In this document: positions 18,201 to 26,476 of the stretch, in pieces
How the letters are laid out: each line of letters starts with the position of its first letter
Position numbering within the stretch: the stretch's first letter is position 1
DNA from: Bacteroidota bacterium
Lineage (GTDB): Bacteria; Bacteroidota; Bacteroidia; J057; JADKCL01
DNA length: 64,000 nt
NCBI GenBank assembly: GCA_016718825.1
Contig: JADKCL010000009.1
Location: 1 to 64,000 of the forward strand
Direction: 5' to 3'
Notes under the pieces: model-generated
The model's input: the letters and a program-made list of their open reading frames with translations, nothing else
Told to the model about the DNA's origin: nothing
The model's database searches: none
Position numbers and translations under genes: made by a program

Positions 18201-18362
18201 GCTGTTGCCAGAGGCATCGACGTCAATTCCGAAGCCTGCCATCGAATTTGCACTGCCAAGCGCAGTCGCCCAATTCCAATTTTGAGCCAACAAGTTGCCT
18301 CCAACGGCAAAAAAGCCGATGACCATGATGACCAGACATCCAATTTTTCGAAACATCCGCAT
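15219..18362 (-). CDS. T9SS-secreted beta-propeller and Ig-like protein (gliding-type C-terminus)
   Basis: ATG 18362 is chosen over the upstream in-frame start at 18479 because it directly precedes a signal peptide (KIGCLVIMVIGFFAVGGNLLAQ). The roughly 1,047-residue product then shows SBBP-type propeller blades at about 30-480 (recurrent YVTGYFEG, VYVTGAFTD, MYVSGMYNG, VFVTGSYDG with G-x-FVAKLD closers). Several Ig/PKD-like modules with CxGDSV motifs follow at about 490-950. The end is a type B sorting domain (LPTGFSPNDDQVNDVLVFEG, FNRWGIELL, then YYYLLELETG). Such proteins are exported by the type IX system and attached at or released from the cell surface. The stop is close to the previous gene, and no terminator is obvious. 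Confidence 0.9.
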   Translation of the reverse strand: MRMFRKIGCLVIMVIGFFAVGGNLLAQNWNWATALGSANSMAGFGIDVDASGNSYVTGYFEGTADFGNGIVLSGAGQRDIFVVKYDPMGVAVWAKAGGMDQTDFGQEIILDGLGGVYVTGAFTDSLRLSSGMGSLIVYSAGERDVFLAKLDVNTGDAIWLTSGGGPSTDEGTSVTRIGNKMYVSGMYNGTANFGANVISSYGLSDAFVACFDEVTNLWTWALGGGSSGTDEASAICNVGGNVFVTGSYDGAVFTFGGTNLGGVGKLDGFVTKLDGNGLAIWSSYIGGANQDETPTSIASDGTDIYVTGNSSGQNRIQFRATPVIAVQPPGLGADFWTSKFSCSTGLCQWAVAQGGAEIDVSNAILVASPNSVTVAGSFENAISLAGMPFMGPGHEIFVQSLNSSTGTPNSAFTATGPGGSVIHDIALGTNCSILGTGGFDQTVNFDSVSIASSGGTNGFVAQLEQFANAAPVHNLDSAIVCSGDSVTIQIVGLNASAIWESSTDNGLTWQTIVGANVDSIRVSPIVTTLYRSTFSGPCANGMDTTWVAAGGLNPAKINGLPDSACFAGTVLQFTYAPTMPIGTLTFSTPAFSDLGGGNAVFDPAVAGPGLHHVRYDYSDSLRCRLAATDSILVYTLPSVTFSGLNPSYCVGDTSAILLSGSVAPFGTFVGSNGSLIDQANGSALFYPALCTLFDTTWVVYAIVDNNGCSALDSQWTYYSTVVADAGPDQQICQGDSVVLGSPAVVGVDYLWSASGTGWSSIAAQPSLLPNNSMTCTVVVRNGFGCTDGDTVNVSVIPFPTADAGFDQTICFGDSVHLGGTIPPGYLTDWQSNSGFQSNLPNPVTFPLQTATFHLSLADTLAGCVDSDSVLITVVLPALPANAGQDQSLTALGPINLSGSDPQPGQGLWICAPNGLSISNPQSPITTLHVSQSGSWTMVWQVTNAPCPATKDSVNITVTLTELNLPTGFSPNDDQVNDVLVFEGLSAYPNNKLHIFNRWGIELLTFAPYQSDWNGSNANGQPLVEDTYYYLLELETGNSVNRYLVLKR

Positions 18363-18757
18363 TCTACCCTCAAAAAGCCAACCACGACCTGCCAATGCCG
18401 CATCCCATCCTTGAAAATCAACGGTCGTTGCATTCCCAAGGAAGTTCAAACACTCAAAACAACAGATCAAAACACCCAAACATCCAACTCAATAAAACTC
18501 CTGGCGCAACCTTACATCTGTCATGTAGCAGTTGCACTGAGCAAAACCCCAATAAAAATTTGCTTGGAACATTGTCCAAGTCGCAAAAAACATACTAAAA
18601 AGGCTGGTCTAACATCCAAAAATCCGAATGCAAATAAAACAATGTTTTTGGCATACACAAGAATATTCTGCAATGCCCCTGGAATTCTTACATCTGAAAA
18701 AGCAAAAGGGCCGATCTTGCGACCAGCCCTTTTGAATATCGTTCCGTTGCTGAATGC
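18363..18757 (-). other. Intergenic region upstream of the propeller gene
   Basis: These 395 bp hold no convincing gene. The minus-strand frame is open to 18479 but reads like non-coding sequence. The only structure seen is the ahcY terminator hairpin at 18704-18733. No exact TAnnTTTG element was found on the minus strand. Confidence 0.4.
18704..18733 (-). terminator. Hairpin terminator after ahcY
   Basis: A perfect 8-bp stem AAAAGGGC/GCCCTTTT encloses a 14-base loop and lies 25 bp after the ahcY stop. The stem's own T-run gives a Rho-independent-like end in the minus direction. Confidence 0.6.
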
Positions 18758-20074
18758 TCAGTAACGGTAGGTGTCGGTCTTGTAAGGACCTGCGACCGGC
18801 ACGTCGATGTAAGCAGCCTGTTCGGTGCTCAAGACGTCCAATTCCACGTTGATCTTGGCAAGGTGCATACGTGCGACTTTTTCGTCGAGGTGCTTTGGAA
18901 GCACATACACCTTGTTTTCGTAGTTGGCGTGGTTGTTCCAGAGTTCGATTTGAGCGAGCGTCTGATTGCAGAAGCTGTTGCTCATCACGAAGCTTGGGTG
19001 ACCGGTAGCGCAACCAAGGTTCACCAAACGGCCTTCGGCCAAGATGATGATGTCCTTTTCGTTGATGGTGTAAATGTCGACCTGTGGCTTCACCGTGTCT
19101 TTGGTGTGGCCGTAGTTTTCATTCAACCATGCCATGTTGATCTCGTTGTCAAAGTGACCGATGTTACAGACAATCGCTTTGTCTTTCATCATCGGGAAGT
19201 GACGGGCATCGATCACGTTCAAGTTGCCGGTTGCCGTCACAATGATGTCAGCTTCCAACACTGCCTTGTCCATCGACTTGACTTCGAAGCCTTCCATGGC
19301 TGCTTGCAGCGCACAGATCGGGTCGATTTCGGTGACGATCACGCGGGCGCCTGCGCCACGGAGCGAGTCAGCCGAACCTTTGCCGACGTCACCGTAACCT
19401 GCGACAACGGCGACTTTACCGGCCATCATCACGTCGGTTGCACGGCGGATGGCATCCACGAGGGATTCGCGGCAGCCGTATTTGTTGTCGAATTTGGACT
19501 TGGTGACGGAGTCATTGACGTTGATGGCAGGCATCACGAGCGTACCTTTTTTCTGACGCTCATAGAGGCGGTGCACACCGGTGGTGGTTTCTTCGGAGAG
19601 ACCACGGATGCCATTGACCAACTGTGGATATTGATCAAACACCATGTTGGTCAAGTCACCACCGTCGTCAAGGATCATGTTGAGCGGACGGCGGTCTTCA
19701 CCGAAGAACAAGGTTTGCTCGATGCACCAATCGGCTTCGGCGAGGGTTTCGCCTTTCCAAGCGAAAACAGGGGTACCTGCAGCAGCAACAGCAGCTGCGG
19801 CGTGGTCTTGGGTCGAGAAGATGTTGCAGGAAGACCAGCGAACTTCAGCGCCAAGGGCGGTCAAAGTTTCGATGAGCACTGCGGTTTGGATGGTCATGTG
19901 CAAGCATCCTGCGATGCGAGCGCCCTTCAAAGGCTGCGAAGGGCCATATTCTTGCCTGATGGCCATGAGACCTGGCATTTCTGCCTCAGCAAGGCGAATC
20001 TCTTTGCGGCCCCATTCGGCCAGCGAAATATCTTTGACTTTGTAATCCAGCGAATTTACCATATTGACTTTCAA
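18758..20074 (-). CDS. ahcY: Adenosylhomocysteinase
   Basis: The 438-residue product is full length and conserved. It shows the family start (YKVKDISLAEWGRKEIRLAE), substrate residues in ARIAGCLHMTIQTAVLIETL, the catalytic Lys/Asp segment SVTKSKFDNKYGCRESL, the NAD Rossmann motif VAVVAGYGDVGKGSA and the C-terminal Lys-Tyr tail KTDTYRY that closes the neighbouring active site. It hydrolyses S-adenosylhomocysteine to adenosine and homocysteine in the cytoplasm, removing the inhibitor left by methylation and feeding the methionine cycle. ATG 20074 or ATG 20062 could be the start. A TACCTTTG promoter element lies 20 bp upstream and a hairpin terminator follows, so it is probably a single-gene unit. 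Confidence 0.98.
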   Translation of the reverse strand: MKVNMVNSLDYKVKDISLAEWGRKEIRLAEAEMPGLMAIRQEYGPSQPLKGARIAGCLHMTIQTAVLIETLTALGAEVRWSSCNIFSTQDHAAAAVAAAGTPVFAWKGETLAEADWCIEQTLFFGEDRRPLNMILDDGGDLTNMVFDQYPQLVNGIRGLSEETTTGVHRLYERQKKGTLVMPAINVNDSVTKSKFDNKYGCRESLVDAIRRATDVMMAGKVAVVAGYGDVGKGSADSLRGAGARVIVTEIDPICALQAAMEGFEVKSMDKAVLEADIIVTATGNLNVIDARHFPMMKDKAIVCNIGHFDNEINMAWLNENYGHTKDTVKPQVDIYTINEKDIIILAEGRLVNLGCATGHPSFVMSNSFCNQTLAQIELWNNHANYENKVYVLPKHLDEKVARMHLAKINVELDVLSTEQAAYIDVPVAGPYKTDTYRY

Positions 20075-20093
20075 TCTTTTTGAAATTGCGGCG

Positions 20094-20101
20094 CAAAGGT
20101 A
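20094..20101 (-). promoter_or_regulatory. TAnnTTTG -7 element of ahcY (TACCTTTG)
   Basis: The plus strand reads CAAAGGTA, giving TACCTTTG on the minus strand, 20 bp before the ahcY ATG at 20074. This is an exact match to the Bacteroidota -7 consensus. Confidence 0.65.
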
Positions 20102-20109
20102 CCCATAAA

Positions 20110-20225
20110 AATTAGAAATGGGAAATGAGAAATTGACGAGCGTCGCGCTGAAAGCATTCGCAGATTAGCACGACACAAATTTCTCATTTCTCATTTCTCA
20201 TTTCTCATTTCTCATTCTCAATTCT
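20110..20225 (-). repeat. DTGANAA heptamer tract between ahcY and panB
   Basis: On the minus strand 20176-20222 reads TTGAGAATGAGAA and then repeated ATGAGAA units (about five). This lies about 36 bp after the panB stop in the direction of panB transcription. At 20110-20135 the plus strand has TTAGAAATGGGAAATGAGAA, so the two arms are inverted and can pair. TGA falls in every frame within 21 bp on the panB sense strand. Confidence 0.7.
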
Positions 20226-20259
20226 GCATTGCTTGCGCGAACCCTTCGGGTTTCTCCAT

Positions 20260-21096
20260 TCAATAGGATTCGTCCTCCGTCGGAAATGCGCCTGACTTTA
20301 CATCGGCGGTATAGGCTTCGAAGGCTGACTTCATGATGCCGTAGAGCTCTGCGTAGCGGCGCAGGAATCGGGGAGAAAATTCATTGTTGATGCCGAGCAT
20401 GTCATGGGTGACGAGCACTTGTCCATCGACGCCGGGGCCTGCACCGATGCCGATCACCGGGATCGTCAGGAGTTTTGCAACGCGTTCGGCGAGATGGGCA
20501 GGGATTTTTTCGAGGATCAAGGCAAAAATGCCCACTTCTTGCAGCTTGAGGGCGTCTTTGACCAATTGTTCGGCCTCTTCTTCCTCCTGCGCGCGCACCA
20601 CGTACGATCCGAATTTATAGATCGACTGCGGCGTAAGACCGAGGTGGCCCATCACCGGAATTCCTGCAGAGAGGATACGTTTGACCGAATCAATGATGAA
20701 TTCTCCGCCTTCCAACTTTACACTGTGTCCGCCGGATTCCTTCATGATGCGAATGGCGCTTTCCAGAGCCACTTTGCTGTTCCCTTGATATGTGCCAAAA
20801 GGCATGTCCACGACGACAAGGGCGCGCTCAACACCGCGCACAACGGCTGCTGCGTGGTCAATCATCTGATTGAGCGTGATCGGAACGGTAGTTTCGTGGC
20901 CGTGAATCACGTTGCTTGCAGAGTCGCCGACCAACAGGACATCTACGCCGGCCTCATCCAGAATGCGCGCAAATGAATAATCATAAGCCGTGAGCATGGA
21001 AATTTTCTCCCCGCGGGCCTTCATTTCAGTAAGACGTGCGGTGGTGACCTTCTTCCGCTTTTTTTCTTCCTTGGACGACGTTGTTTCTGTTGACAT
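20260..21096 (-). CDS. panB: 3-methyl-2-oxobutanoate hydroxymethyltransferase
   Basis: ATG 21096 (MSTETTSSKEEKKRKKV) is chosen over the upstream ATG at 21183, whose extra residues are not part of the family. The 278-residue product has the PanB hallmarks: ISMLTAYDYSFARILDEAGVD with the metal Asp, LLVGDSASNVIHGHETT with the second metal Asp, VVVDMPFGTY, VKLEGG, GIPVMGHLGLTPQS and VIGIGAGPGVDGQVLV. It adds a hydroxymethyl group from methylene-tetrahydrofolate to 2-oxoisovalerate, the first committed step of pantothenate and coenzyme A synthesis. The lysine-rich N-terminal extension is typical of some Bacteroidota copies. No other pan gene is nearby. Confidence 0.97.
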   Translation of the reverse strand: MSTETTSSKEEKKRKKVTTARLTEMKARGEKISMLTAYDYSFARILDEAGVDVLLVGDSASNVIHGHETTVPITLNQMIDHAAAVVRGVERALVVVDMPFGTYQGNSKVALESAIRIMKESGGHSVKLEGGEFIIDSVKRILSAGIPVMGHLGLTPQSIYKFGSYVVRAQEEEEAEQLVKDALKLQEVGIFALILEKIPAHLAERVAKLLTIPVIGIGAGPGVDGQVLVTHDMLGINNEFSPRFLRRYAELYGIMKSAFEAYTADVKSGAFPTEDESY

Positions 21097-21334
21097 GCGA
21101 TTTTCGCTTTTGAATTGGCAACAAATAAACGCAAATTTTAGGAAAGGGGGGATTTCAAAGGAATCTCTCCGAATGCAATCCAAGCCGTGGGCAACTCCAA
21201 CGAAGGACGTGGCTTTGCAGCAGTTAAATCAAGGAATCGACGTTGCTATCGGCAAATTGCCGGGGAATGTCCTGTCCAGCCGACTAAGTCGCATTTTGGT
21301 GGAAATAATCTCTTCAAGCTTCTCAAATCTCCAT

Positions 21335-21342
21335 TACCTTTG
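21335..21342 (+). promoter_or_regulatory. TAnnTTTG -7 element (TACCTTTG)
   Basis: An exact consensus match 20 bp before ATG 21362. It supports that start rather than the longer open frame reaching back into the divergent panB promoter region. Confidence 0.65.
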
Positions 21343-21361
21343 CTCCACCAAAGTTCGAAGA

Positions 21362-22420
21362 ATGCAGAAGAAGTTTCAATTCGCCTTGCTTGCCTTGATT
21401 TTGGCCTCCGTTTGGGGCTGCTCGACCGATTTTGAGGTCTATGCGCCTGAAAAGGAGATTCGCTCGGTTTATTGCGTTTTGAACCCGCGCTCAGACTTTC
21501 AATACGTCAGGGTCGCAAAGGCGTATCAGGTGAAAGGGGATGCCATTTCCTATGCCGGAGCGAATGATTTCTCCATGAAAAATTTGACTGTCAAGCTCAA
21601 AGCAGGCAATAAGACATGGACAGCCATTGAAGTTCCCAACTTCCCCAAGGAATCCGGAATCTTTTTACCAACCCATACCGTCTATCAATTTACCACTGAC
21701 GGGACTTCGGGGCACGATACGCTCGCCTACGATACCGAATACACCCTCGAAATTGGTACGCCTGATGCAGACGACTATATCACTGGCAAAACAGTGGTTC
21801 CGCCGTTGCCAAGAATCCGGGGAGATTTGAACATTATTTATGGTTCAGGCAATCAAAAGTGTTTGCCGCGCCTGTTTTTGGACCGAGAATATTCCTTTAT
21901 ATGGAAAACCTTGGCCGAACCCATCAACTACGAAGTACGCGTTGGCTTCAATTTTGAGGCAAACGGCGTTCGTGACAGCGTCCTTTGGGGTCCTTCTTCG
22001 ATGTTTAACAGCTCGAGTCCCAAATGCAGTTCCCAAGAATGCTCCTACAAATTCGGTGAAAAGGAACTTTTGCAAGACTTTGCGAGGTCGATGCCCGAAT
22101 TGCCCAACGTCAATTACACCTACGACACGCAAGACTCCTGTGCCCCGGAGAGTCAGCTTTATCTGATGCCAAAAAGTCTTTGGTTTGAAGTCACAGCGGT
22201 CGATCAATATCTGAGCAATTACTTGATTGTCAATGATCCCGCGGTGACGGATTTGAACACCACCAAACCTGAGTACACCAATCTTTCTGGAAACATGGAA
22301 GCCATTGGTATATTCGGATCCTATACCACCGACCGTCGGTATGCGATCATGCAGGCTTGCAGCGAGTATTTGCTCGGCCTCAACAACAGGGCACAGCCCG
22401 TTGGCTGCACCTGGGACTGA
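21362..22420 (+). CDS. DUF4249-like lipoprotein (copy 1)
   Basis: From ATG 21362 the product has 352 residues with a lipoprotein signal (FALLALILASVWGC, Cys near residue 20). The start of the mature part (FEVYAPEKEIRSVYCVLNPRSDFQYVRVAKAY) resembles DUF4249, surface lipoproteins that begin with a YAP-type motif and a conserved strand. A mid-protein segment has SGIFLPTHTVYQF and DTEYTLEIGTPDADDYITGKT, also as in that family. The C-terminus ends in a Cys-containing AIMQACSEYLLGLNNRAQPVGC motif, repeated in the next gene. The tandem paralogue begins 106 bp after its stop. DUF4249 genes often accompany TonB receptors, but none is in view. The role is unknown. Confidence 0.7.
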   Translation: MQKKFQFALLALILASVWGCSTDFEVYAPEKEIRSVYCVLNPRSDFQYVRVAKAYQVKGDAISYAGANDFSMKNLTVKLKAGNKTWTAIEVPNFPKESGIFLPTHTVYQFTTDGTSGHDTLAYDTEYTLEIGTPDADDYITGKTVVPPLPRIRGDLNIIYGSGNQKCLPRLFLDREYSFIWKTLAEPINYEVRVGFNFEANGVRDSVLWGPSSMFNSSSPKCSSQECSYKFGEKELLQDFARSMPELPNVNYTYDTQDSCAPESQLYLMPKSLWFEVTAVDQYLSNYLIVNDPAVTDLNTTKPEYTNLSGNMEAIGIFGSYTTDRRYAIMQACSEYLLGLNNRAQPVGCTWD

Positions 22421-22454
22421 TTCCGGCTTGCGTCGGGAATACACTTGGGAACTT

Positions 22455-22482
22455 GTTTCGCCTTTGCCATCTCTGGCGAAAC
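22455..22482 (+). terminator. Small hairpin between tandem lipoprotein genes
   Basis: A perfect 8-bp stem GTTTCGCC/GGCGAAAC with a 12-base loop lies 35 bp after the stop of the first DUF4249-like gene and 45 bp before the second. There is no T-run, so it may be an attenuator or mRNA stabiliser rather than a full terminator. Confidence 0.35.
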
Positions 22483-22526
22483 ACTTGCATAAAAGGGTTG
22501 AATTGCTGTAATTCAGGGAGAAAGCG

Positions 22527-23570
22527 ATGAAACTCGGCGATTGGCTTTGCTTGCTCTTGCTGGTTTTGGGAGCCTCCTGCAATCCGGAGGTAGATATCTA
22601 TGCGCCTGAACGTGAGCTTTATGCAGTGTATGGCGTGCTGAATCCCAAGTCTTCACAGCAGCTGGTATCCATCACCAAGGTTTTTCAAAGTGAAGGCGAT
22701 CCAGGCCTGTATGCTGCAACCAATGACTTGAGTGCGCGTGGCTTAAATGTCGAGTTGCACAGCGATTCCACGGTGCTTCGAGCCAATTTGATCGAAATTC
22801 CCGATTCGATGTCAGGGCTATTCCCCTTGACCACAGGAGTTTACCAGTTCCAAACCACAGGTGCGGATGTCCTGAAACCGGGGGAGCGTTATGACTTGCT
22901 CATTACCAAGCCCGACGAACCAGAATTCCGTATTTCGGCGCATACTGAAATTCCGACGGCTCCGATCTTGATTTCGCCGGAGGGCCCTTACTATTCTGCA
23001 ATGCATCAGACATTCACCTATCCCACCATTGACTTTTCGGAGGAAGTGGGCGTGACATTTCGCCGCGGAACCGGAATCGGCTTTGAAATCAGGGTCTATG
23101 TCAAATTTTGGGATGGATCCACTGAGCGGACCGCAATGTGGGGACCAACCCCCATTTTCTTGGAACCTAAACGTTGTCAGGCTGACTTGGCCAATGGCCA
23201 AATGTGCCGCATCATTCCGAAAAGATCGGTCACCAACGCCCTGCATTCGGTATTTGCAGACTTTCAGCCTGACACGGTTTATGTGCATGACACGATAAAA
23301 GTCGCTCATGTGTTGGATCAGCTGAGCAAGAAGTCTTGGTTGGAGGTCACATGTGTGGATTCGGCGCTCACGTACTACTTGTATGCCAACAATCCATTTG
23401 GTTTTGGAACCAATATGTTGATCGACAAGCAGGAATATTCCAACATCAGTGGCGACAATATCGGCATCTTCGGCTCCATCAATACAACATTTCGCTACTT
23501 CTTTTTGGGTTCCTGTTCGAGGTGGCTAGCTGGCTTGCGCGGTGCTCAGCCGACAGGATGTGACCGATAA
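22527..23570 (+). CDS. DUF4249-like lipoprotein (copy 2)
   Basis: The 347-residue product has a lipoprotein signal (LCLLLLVLGASC) and a mature start VDIYAPERELYAVYGVLNPKSSQQLVSITKVF that closely matches copy 1. It also shares the SGLFPLTTGVYQF and RYDLLITKPDEPEFRISAHTEIP segments and the ending GSINTTFRYFFLGSCSRWLAGL...GC. The two genes are a tandem duplication and probably one transcript. Divergence is considerable away from the motifs, so the duplication is old. A pair of this kind may form a surface complex, as in other lipoprotein pairs of the phylum, but no partner receptor is visible here. Confidence 0.7.
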   Translation: MKLGDWLCLLLLVLGASCNPEVDIYAPERELYAVYGVLNPKSSQQLVSITKVFQSEGDPGLYAATNDLSARGLNVELHSDSTVLRANLIEIPDSMSGLFPLTTGVYQFQTTGADVLKPGERYDLLITKPDEPEFRISAHTEIPTAPILISPEGPYYSAMHQTFTYPTIDFSEEVGVTFRRGTGIGFEIRVYVKFWDGSTERTAMWGPTPIFLEPKRCQADLANGQMCRIIPKRSVTNALHSVFADFQPDTVYVHDTIKVAHVLDQLSKKSWLEVTCVDSALTYYLYANNPFGFGTNMLIDKQEYSNISGDNIGIFGSINTTFRYFFLGSCSRWLAGLRGAQPTGCDR

Positions 23571-23601
23571 TCTGCATTCATTTCTGCCAAATCTGCCAAC
23601 T

Positions 23602-23675
23602 TGTCACAACCCTGACGCATTTCAGCATTGATTTTCGGCCAATGCGACAGGCTGCCACAGATGGCACTATCCTTG
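23602..23675 (+). promoter_or_regulatory. Putative heat-shock control region of hsp20-dnaK
   Basis: Two signals were noticed. TGTCA-N6-TGACG (23602-23617) is a near-palindrome that could be an operator. TGGCAC-N5-TTGTT (23662-23677) has the element spacing of a sigma-54 promoter but with GT rather than GC at -12. An overlapping TATCCTTG is one mismatch from the -7 consensus of the main sigma factor. Which one is used cannot be decided from sequence. Confidence 0.4.
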
Positions 23676-23703
23676 TTTCAGTGATTCCAAATTCAAGAAG
23701 AGA

Positions 23704-24150
23704 ATGGCAGAGCAGCAAAATCAACAGAAGGAGTTTTTTACCGAGATCAAGAATGAATTCAAGGAGATCGGTACCAAAGTCAACAAGATGTTTGACGAAC
23801 TCGTGAGAGGTAAGGATGGAGGCAAATCATTTGTGCCTGCAACCGACATCTGGGAGACCAAGGAAGAGCTCATCTTCGAATTGGATTTGCCTGGTTGCGT
23901 CAAAAGTGACTTTTTGGTTCAAGTGCGCGACAGCAGCTTGGTCATCAAGGGGCAGCGTACCCGGGTAACGGAACCCACCATGAACTTTAGTCAGCGTGAA
24001 CGCGGATTTGGTGAGTTTGAACGCATTTTCCCGATTCCCGGCAACATCGACCAAGGCCGTATCAAAGCCAAGTTCGAAGGTGGCGTATTGCGGTTGACCA
24101 TGCCCAAGGAAGCTGTGGAAATCGAAGCGACCCAAGTCAACGTGGATTGA
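23704..24150 (+). CDS. Small heat shock protein, Hsp20/alpha-crystallin family
   Basis: The 148-residue product has a short helical N-terminus (FFTEIKNEFKEIGTKVNKMF), then the alpha-crystallin domain at about 45-140: FVPATDIWETKEELIFELDLPG, VQVRDSSLVIKGQR, then FGEFERIFPIPGNIDQGRIKAKFEGGVLRLTMPK with the conserved GVL. It binds unfolding proteins without ATP and passes them to DnaK. The dnaK gene starts 73 bp downstream on the same strand with no terminator between, so the two probably form a heat-inducible operon. The usual C-terminal IxI motif is represented only weakly (VEIEATQVNV). Confidence 0.93.
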   Translation: MAEQQNQQKEFFTEIKNEFKEIGTKVNKMFDELVRGKDGGKSFVPATDIWETKEELIFELDLPGCVKSDFLVQVRDSSLVIKGQRTRVTEPTMNFSQRERGFGEFERIFPIPGNIDQGRIKAKFEGGVLRLTMPKEAVEIEATQVNVD

Positions 24151-24223
24151 GCAACAACATCAAATAACGAAATACAACATACTAGTTTTCAATTATCAAG
24201 AACTTATTTAGCACAATAGATAC

Positions 24224-26116
24224 ATGGGAAAAATAATCGGAATTGACCTTGGCACGACAAACTCAGTCGTCTCAGTCATGGAAGGAAACGAGCCTGTCGT
24301 GATCATTAACTCCGAAGGCAAACGCACCACACCCTCCGTCATCGCTTTTACCAAAGAAGGGGAGCGCATCGTAGGGGAGCAAGCTAAGCGTCAGGCACTT
24401 GCCAATGCGCGTAACACCGTACGTTCGATCAAGCGTTTCATGGGCCGCCGGTATTCGGAGGTCATTGCAGACACGAAAGAAATCTCCTATGAGGTCGTGC
24501 GTGGCAACAATGACATGGCGGTTGTGAAAATTGACGACCGTAACTTCACCCCGCAGGAAATTTCGGCGATGGTGCTTCAGAAGCTCAAGAAGTCTGCTGA
24601 AGACTATCTTGGCCACGAGGTGACCGAGGCTGTGATCACGGTGCCTGCCTACTTCAATGATGCGCAGCGCAATGCAACCAAGGAAGCTGGCGAAATCGCT
24701 GGTCTCAAGGTGCAGCGTATCATCAACGAACCGACCGCTGCAGCCTTGGCCTACGGCTTGGACAAGCAGCACAAGAACATGAAAATCGCGGTCTTTGACC
24801 TCGGTGGTGGAACCTTTGACATTTCGATCCTCGAGTTGGGCGATGGTGTCTTTGAAGTGCTCAGCACCAACGGCGATACACGCCTCGGCGGTGACGACTT
24901 TGACCAAAAGATCATCGACTGGATGGCCGACGAATTCAAAAAGACCGATGGTGTGGACCTTCGCAAGGATCCAAAAACCCTTCAGCGTCTGAAAGAAGCC
25001 GCCGAGACTGCCAAGGTTGAACTCAGCAATGCAACACAGGCACAAATCAGCTTGCCCTACATCCACATGGATGCCAACGGTGCCAAGAACTTGGACCTGA
25101 CACTGACACGCTCCAAATTCGAAATGATTTGTGACAGCCTCTTCACACGTGCCATCGAGCCATGTAAAAAGGCCGTTTCGGATGCGAAAGTGAGCCTCAG
25201 CGAAATCGACGAAGTGATTTTGGTGGGCGGATCTACCCGTATCCCCAAAGTGCAGCAGATCGTGAAGGACTTCTTTGGCAAAGAGCCCAACCGTAGTGTG
25301 AACCCCGACGAAGTCGTGGCAGTCGGTGCAGCCATCCAAGGTGGCGTGCTTTCCGGCGACGTGCAGGGCATCCTCTTGTTGGACGTGACCCCGCTTTCAT
25401 TGGGCATCGAGATTCAAGGCGGCATCTGCCACAAGTTGATCGAATCCAATACCACGATTCCAGCACGCAAGTCAGAAGTTTTCTCGACCGCCGCTGACAA
25501 TCAGCCAAGTGTGGAAATTCACATCTTGCAGGGAGAGCGCCCGATGGCAGCCGACAACAGGACGCTGGGCAAGTTTCACTTGGACAGCATTCCACCGGCA
25601 CCACGTGGGATCCCGCAGATCGAAGTCACATTTGACATCGACGCCAACGGTATCTTGAACGTGACGGCACGTGACAAAGGCACCGGCAAAGAGCAACGCA
25701 TCCGTATCGAGGCAAGCACCGGGTTGAACGATGCAGAAATCGAAAAGATGCGCCAGGAGGCCAAGCTGAACGAGGCTGCCGACAATGCCCGCAAAGAGCA
25801 GGCTGAAAAACTGAACCACGCCGATTCGTTGATTTTCCAAACGGAAAAGACGATGAAGGAGCACGGCGACAAGTTGCCTGAAGACAAGAAAAGGCCGATC
25901 GAAGATGCTTTGGCCGATCTGAAGCGTGTATTTGAGGCCAAAGACCTTGCAGGCATTGAAAGTGCAACGCAGGCGCTCAACGCAGCGATGGGCAGCATTT
26001 ACCAAGACCTGCAAAATGCGCAAGCTGCGCAGGGCGGTGGCGAAGGTGCGCAAGGCAATGACGGCGCCGACACGACGATCAAGGACGTGGACTTCGAAGA
26101 AGTCAAAGGAAACTAA
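24224..26116 (+). CDS. dnaK: Molecular chaperone DnaK (Hsp70)
   Basis: The 630-residue product is a complete DnaK. The ATPase domain (1-380) shows GIDLGTTNSVVSVMEG, VPAYFNDAQRNATKEAGEIAGL, INEPTAAALAYGLD, IAVFDLGGGTFDISILE and ILVGGSTRIPKV. The linker DVQGILLLDVTPLSLGIE leads to the substrate-binding domain and a helical lid, and the tail ends DVDFEEVKGN, close to the EEVD-like ending typical of bacterial DnaK. It uses ATP to bind and release unfolded proteins with DnaJ and GrpE, which are not in this window. It lies just after hsp20, and a strong 14-bp hairpin follows, so it probably ends the operon. Confidence 0.99.
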   Translation: MGKIIGIDLGTTNSVVSVMEGNEPVVIINSEGKRTTPSVIAFTKEGERIVGEQAKRQALANARNTVRSIKRFMGRRYSEVIADTKEISYEVVRGNNDMAVVKIDDRNFTPQEISAMVLQKLKKSAEDYLGHEVTEAVITVPAYFNDAQRNATKEAGEIAGLKVQRIINEPTAAALAYGLDKQHKNMKIAVFDLGGGTFDISILELGDGVFEVLSTNGDTRLGGDDFDQKIIDWMADEFKKTDGVDLRKDPKTLQRLKEAAETAKVELSNATQAQISLPYIHMDANGAKNLDLTLTRSKFEMICDSLFTRAIEPCKKAVSDAKVSLSEIDEVILVGGSTRIPKVQQIVKDFFGKEPNRSVNPDEVVAVGAAIQGGVLSGDVQGILLLDVTPLSLGIEIQGGICHKLIESNTTIPARKSEVFSTAADNQPSVEIHILQGERPMAADNRTLGKFHLDSIPPAPRGIPQIEVTFDIDANGILNVTARDKGTGKEQRIRIEASTGLNDAEIEKMRQEAKLNEAADNARKEQAEKLNHADSLIFQTEKTMKEHGDKLPEDKKRPIEDALADLKRVFEAKDLAGIESATQALNAAMGSIYQDLQNAQAAQGGGEGAQGNDGADTTIKDVDFEEVKGN

Positions 26117-26139
26117 TTCCAAAAGAATTAGACGATTGA

Positions 26140-26173
26140 GCAAGAGCATCCACTTCACGGTGGATGCTCTTGC
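26140..26173 (+). terminator. Hairpin terminator after dnaK
   Basis: A perfect 14-bp stem (GCAAGAGCATCCAC and its complement) with a TTCACG loop begins 23 bp after the dnaK stop. No long T-run follows, but the stem is strong. Confidence 0.75.
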
Positions 26174-26476
26174 ATTTGGTGGCTTTCGTAGCAGCACGCG
26201 TGGATTTGTCCCGCCGTGAAATCGTTTTGATTCCTGGTTTGAGCCAAGAATTTGTCGAATTGAGCGGCAGTTGAGCAACCGCCTAGACCCTAAAATCGAC
26301 CGTTCGCGCTGCCAACCTGACTGTTCGGGAAGCGGGGCGTGCGATTGGTCGAATTCCCCGCCCAAACGTGCCCAAAAACGCTTGAAACGTAGGGAAAAGA
26401 CATTGATCAGGGGCCGAAACATGCGTACCTTTCTGCCTTTGATTCCGCTTTGGAATGATGGACGAAAAATAGATTC
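26174..26476 (+). other. Intergenic region upstream of the SprB-like gene
   Basis: These 303 bp after the dnaK terminator hold no supported gene. A one-mismatch -7 element (TACCTTTC, 26426-26433) lies 44 bp before the ATG of the giant secreted protein and is the best promoter candidate. Confidence 0.35.

Noticed and set aside
18863..20083. A 406-codon plus-strand frame opposite ahcY
   Set aside because: ahcY is unmistakable; the antisense frame is a shadow.
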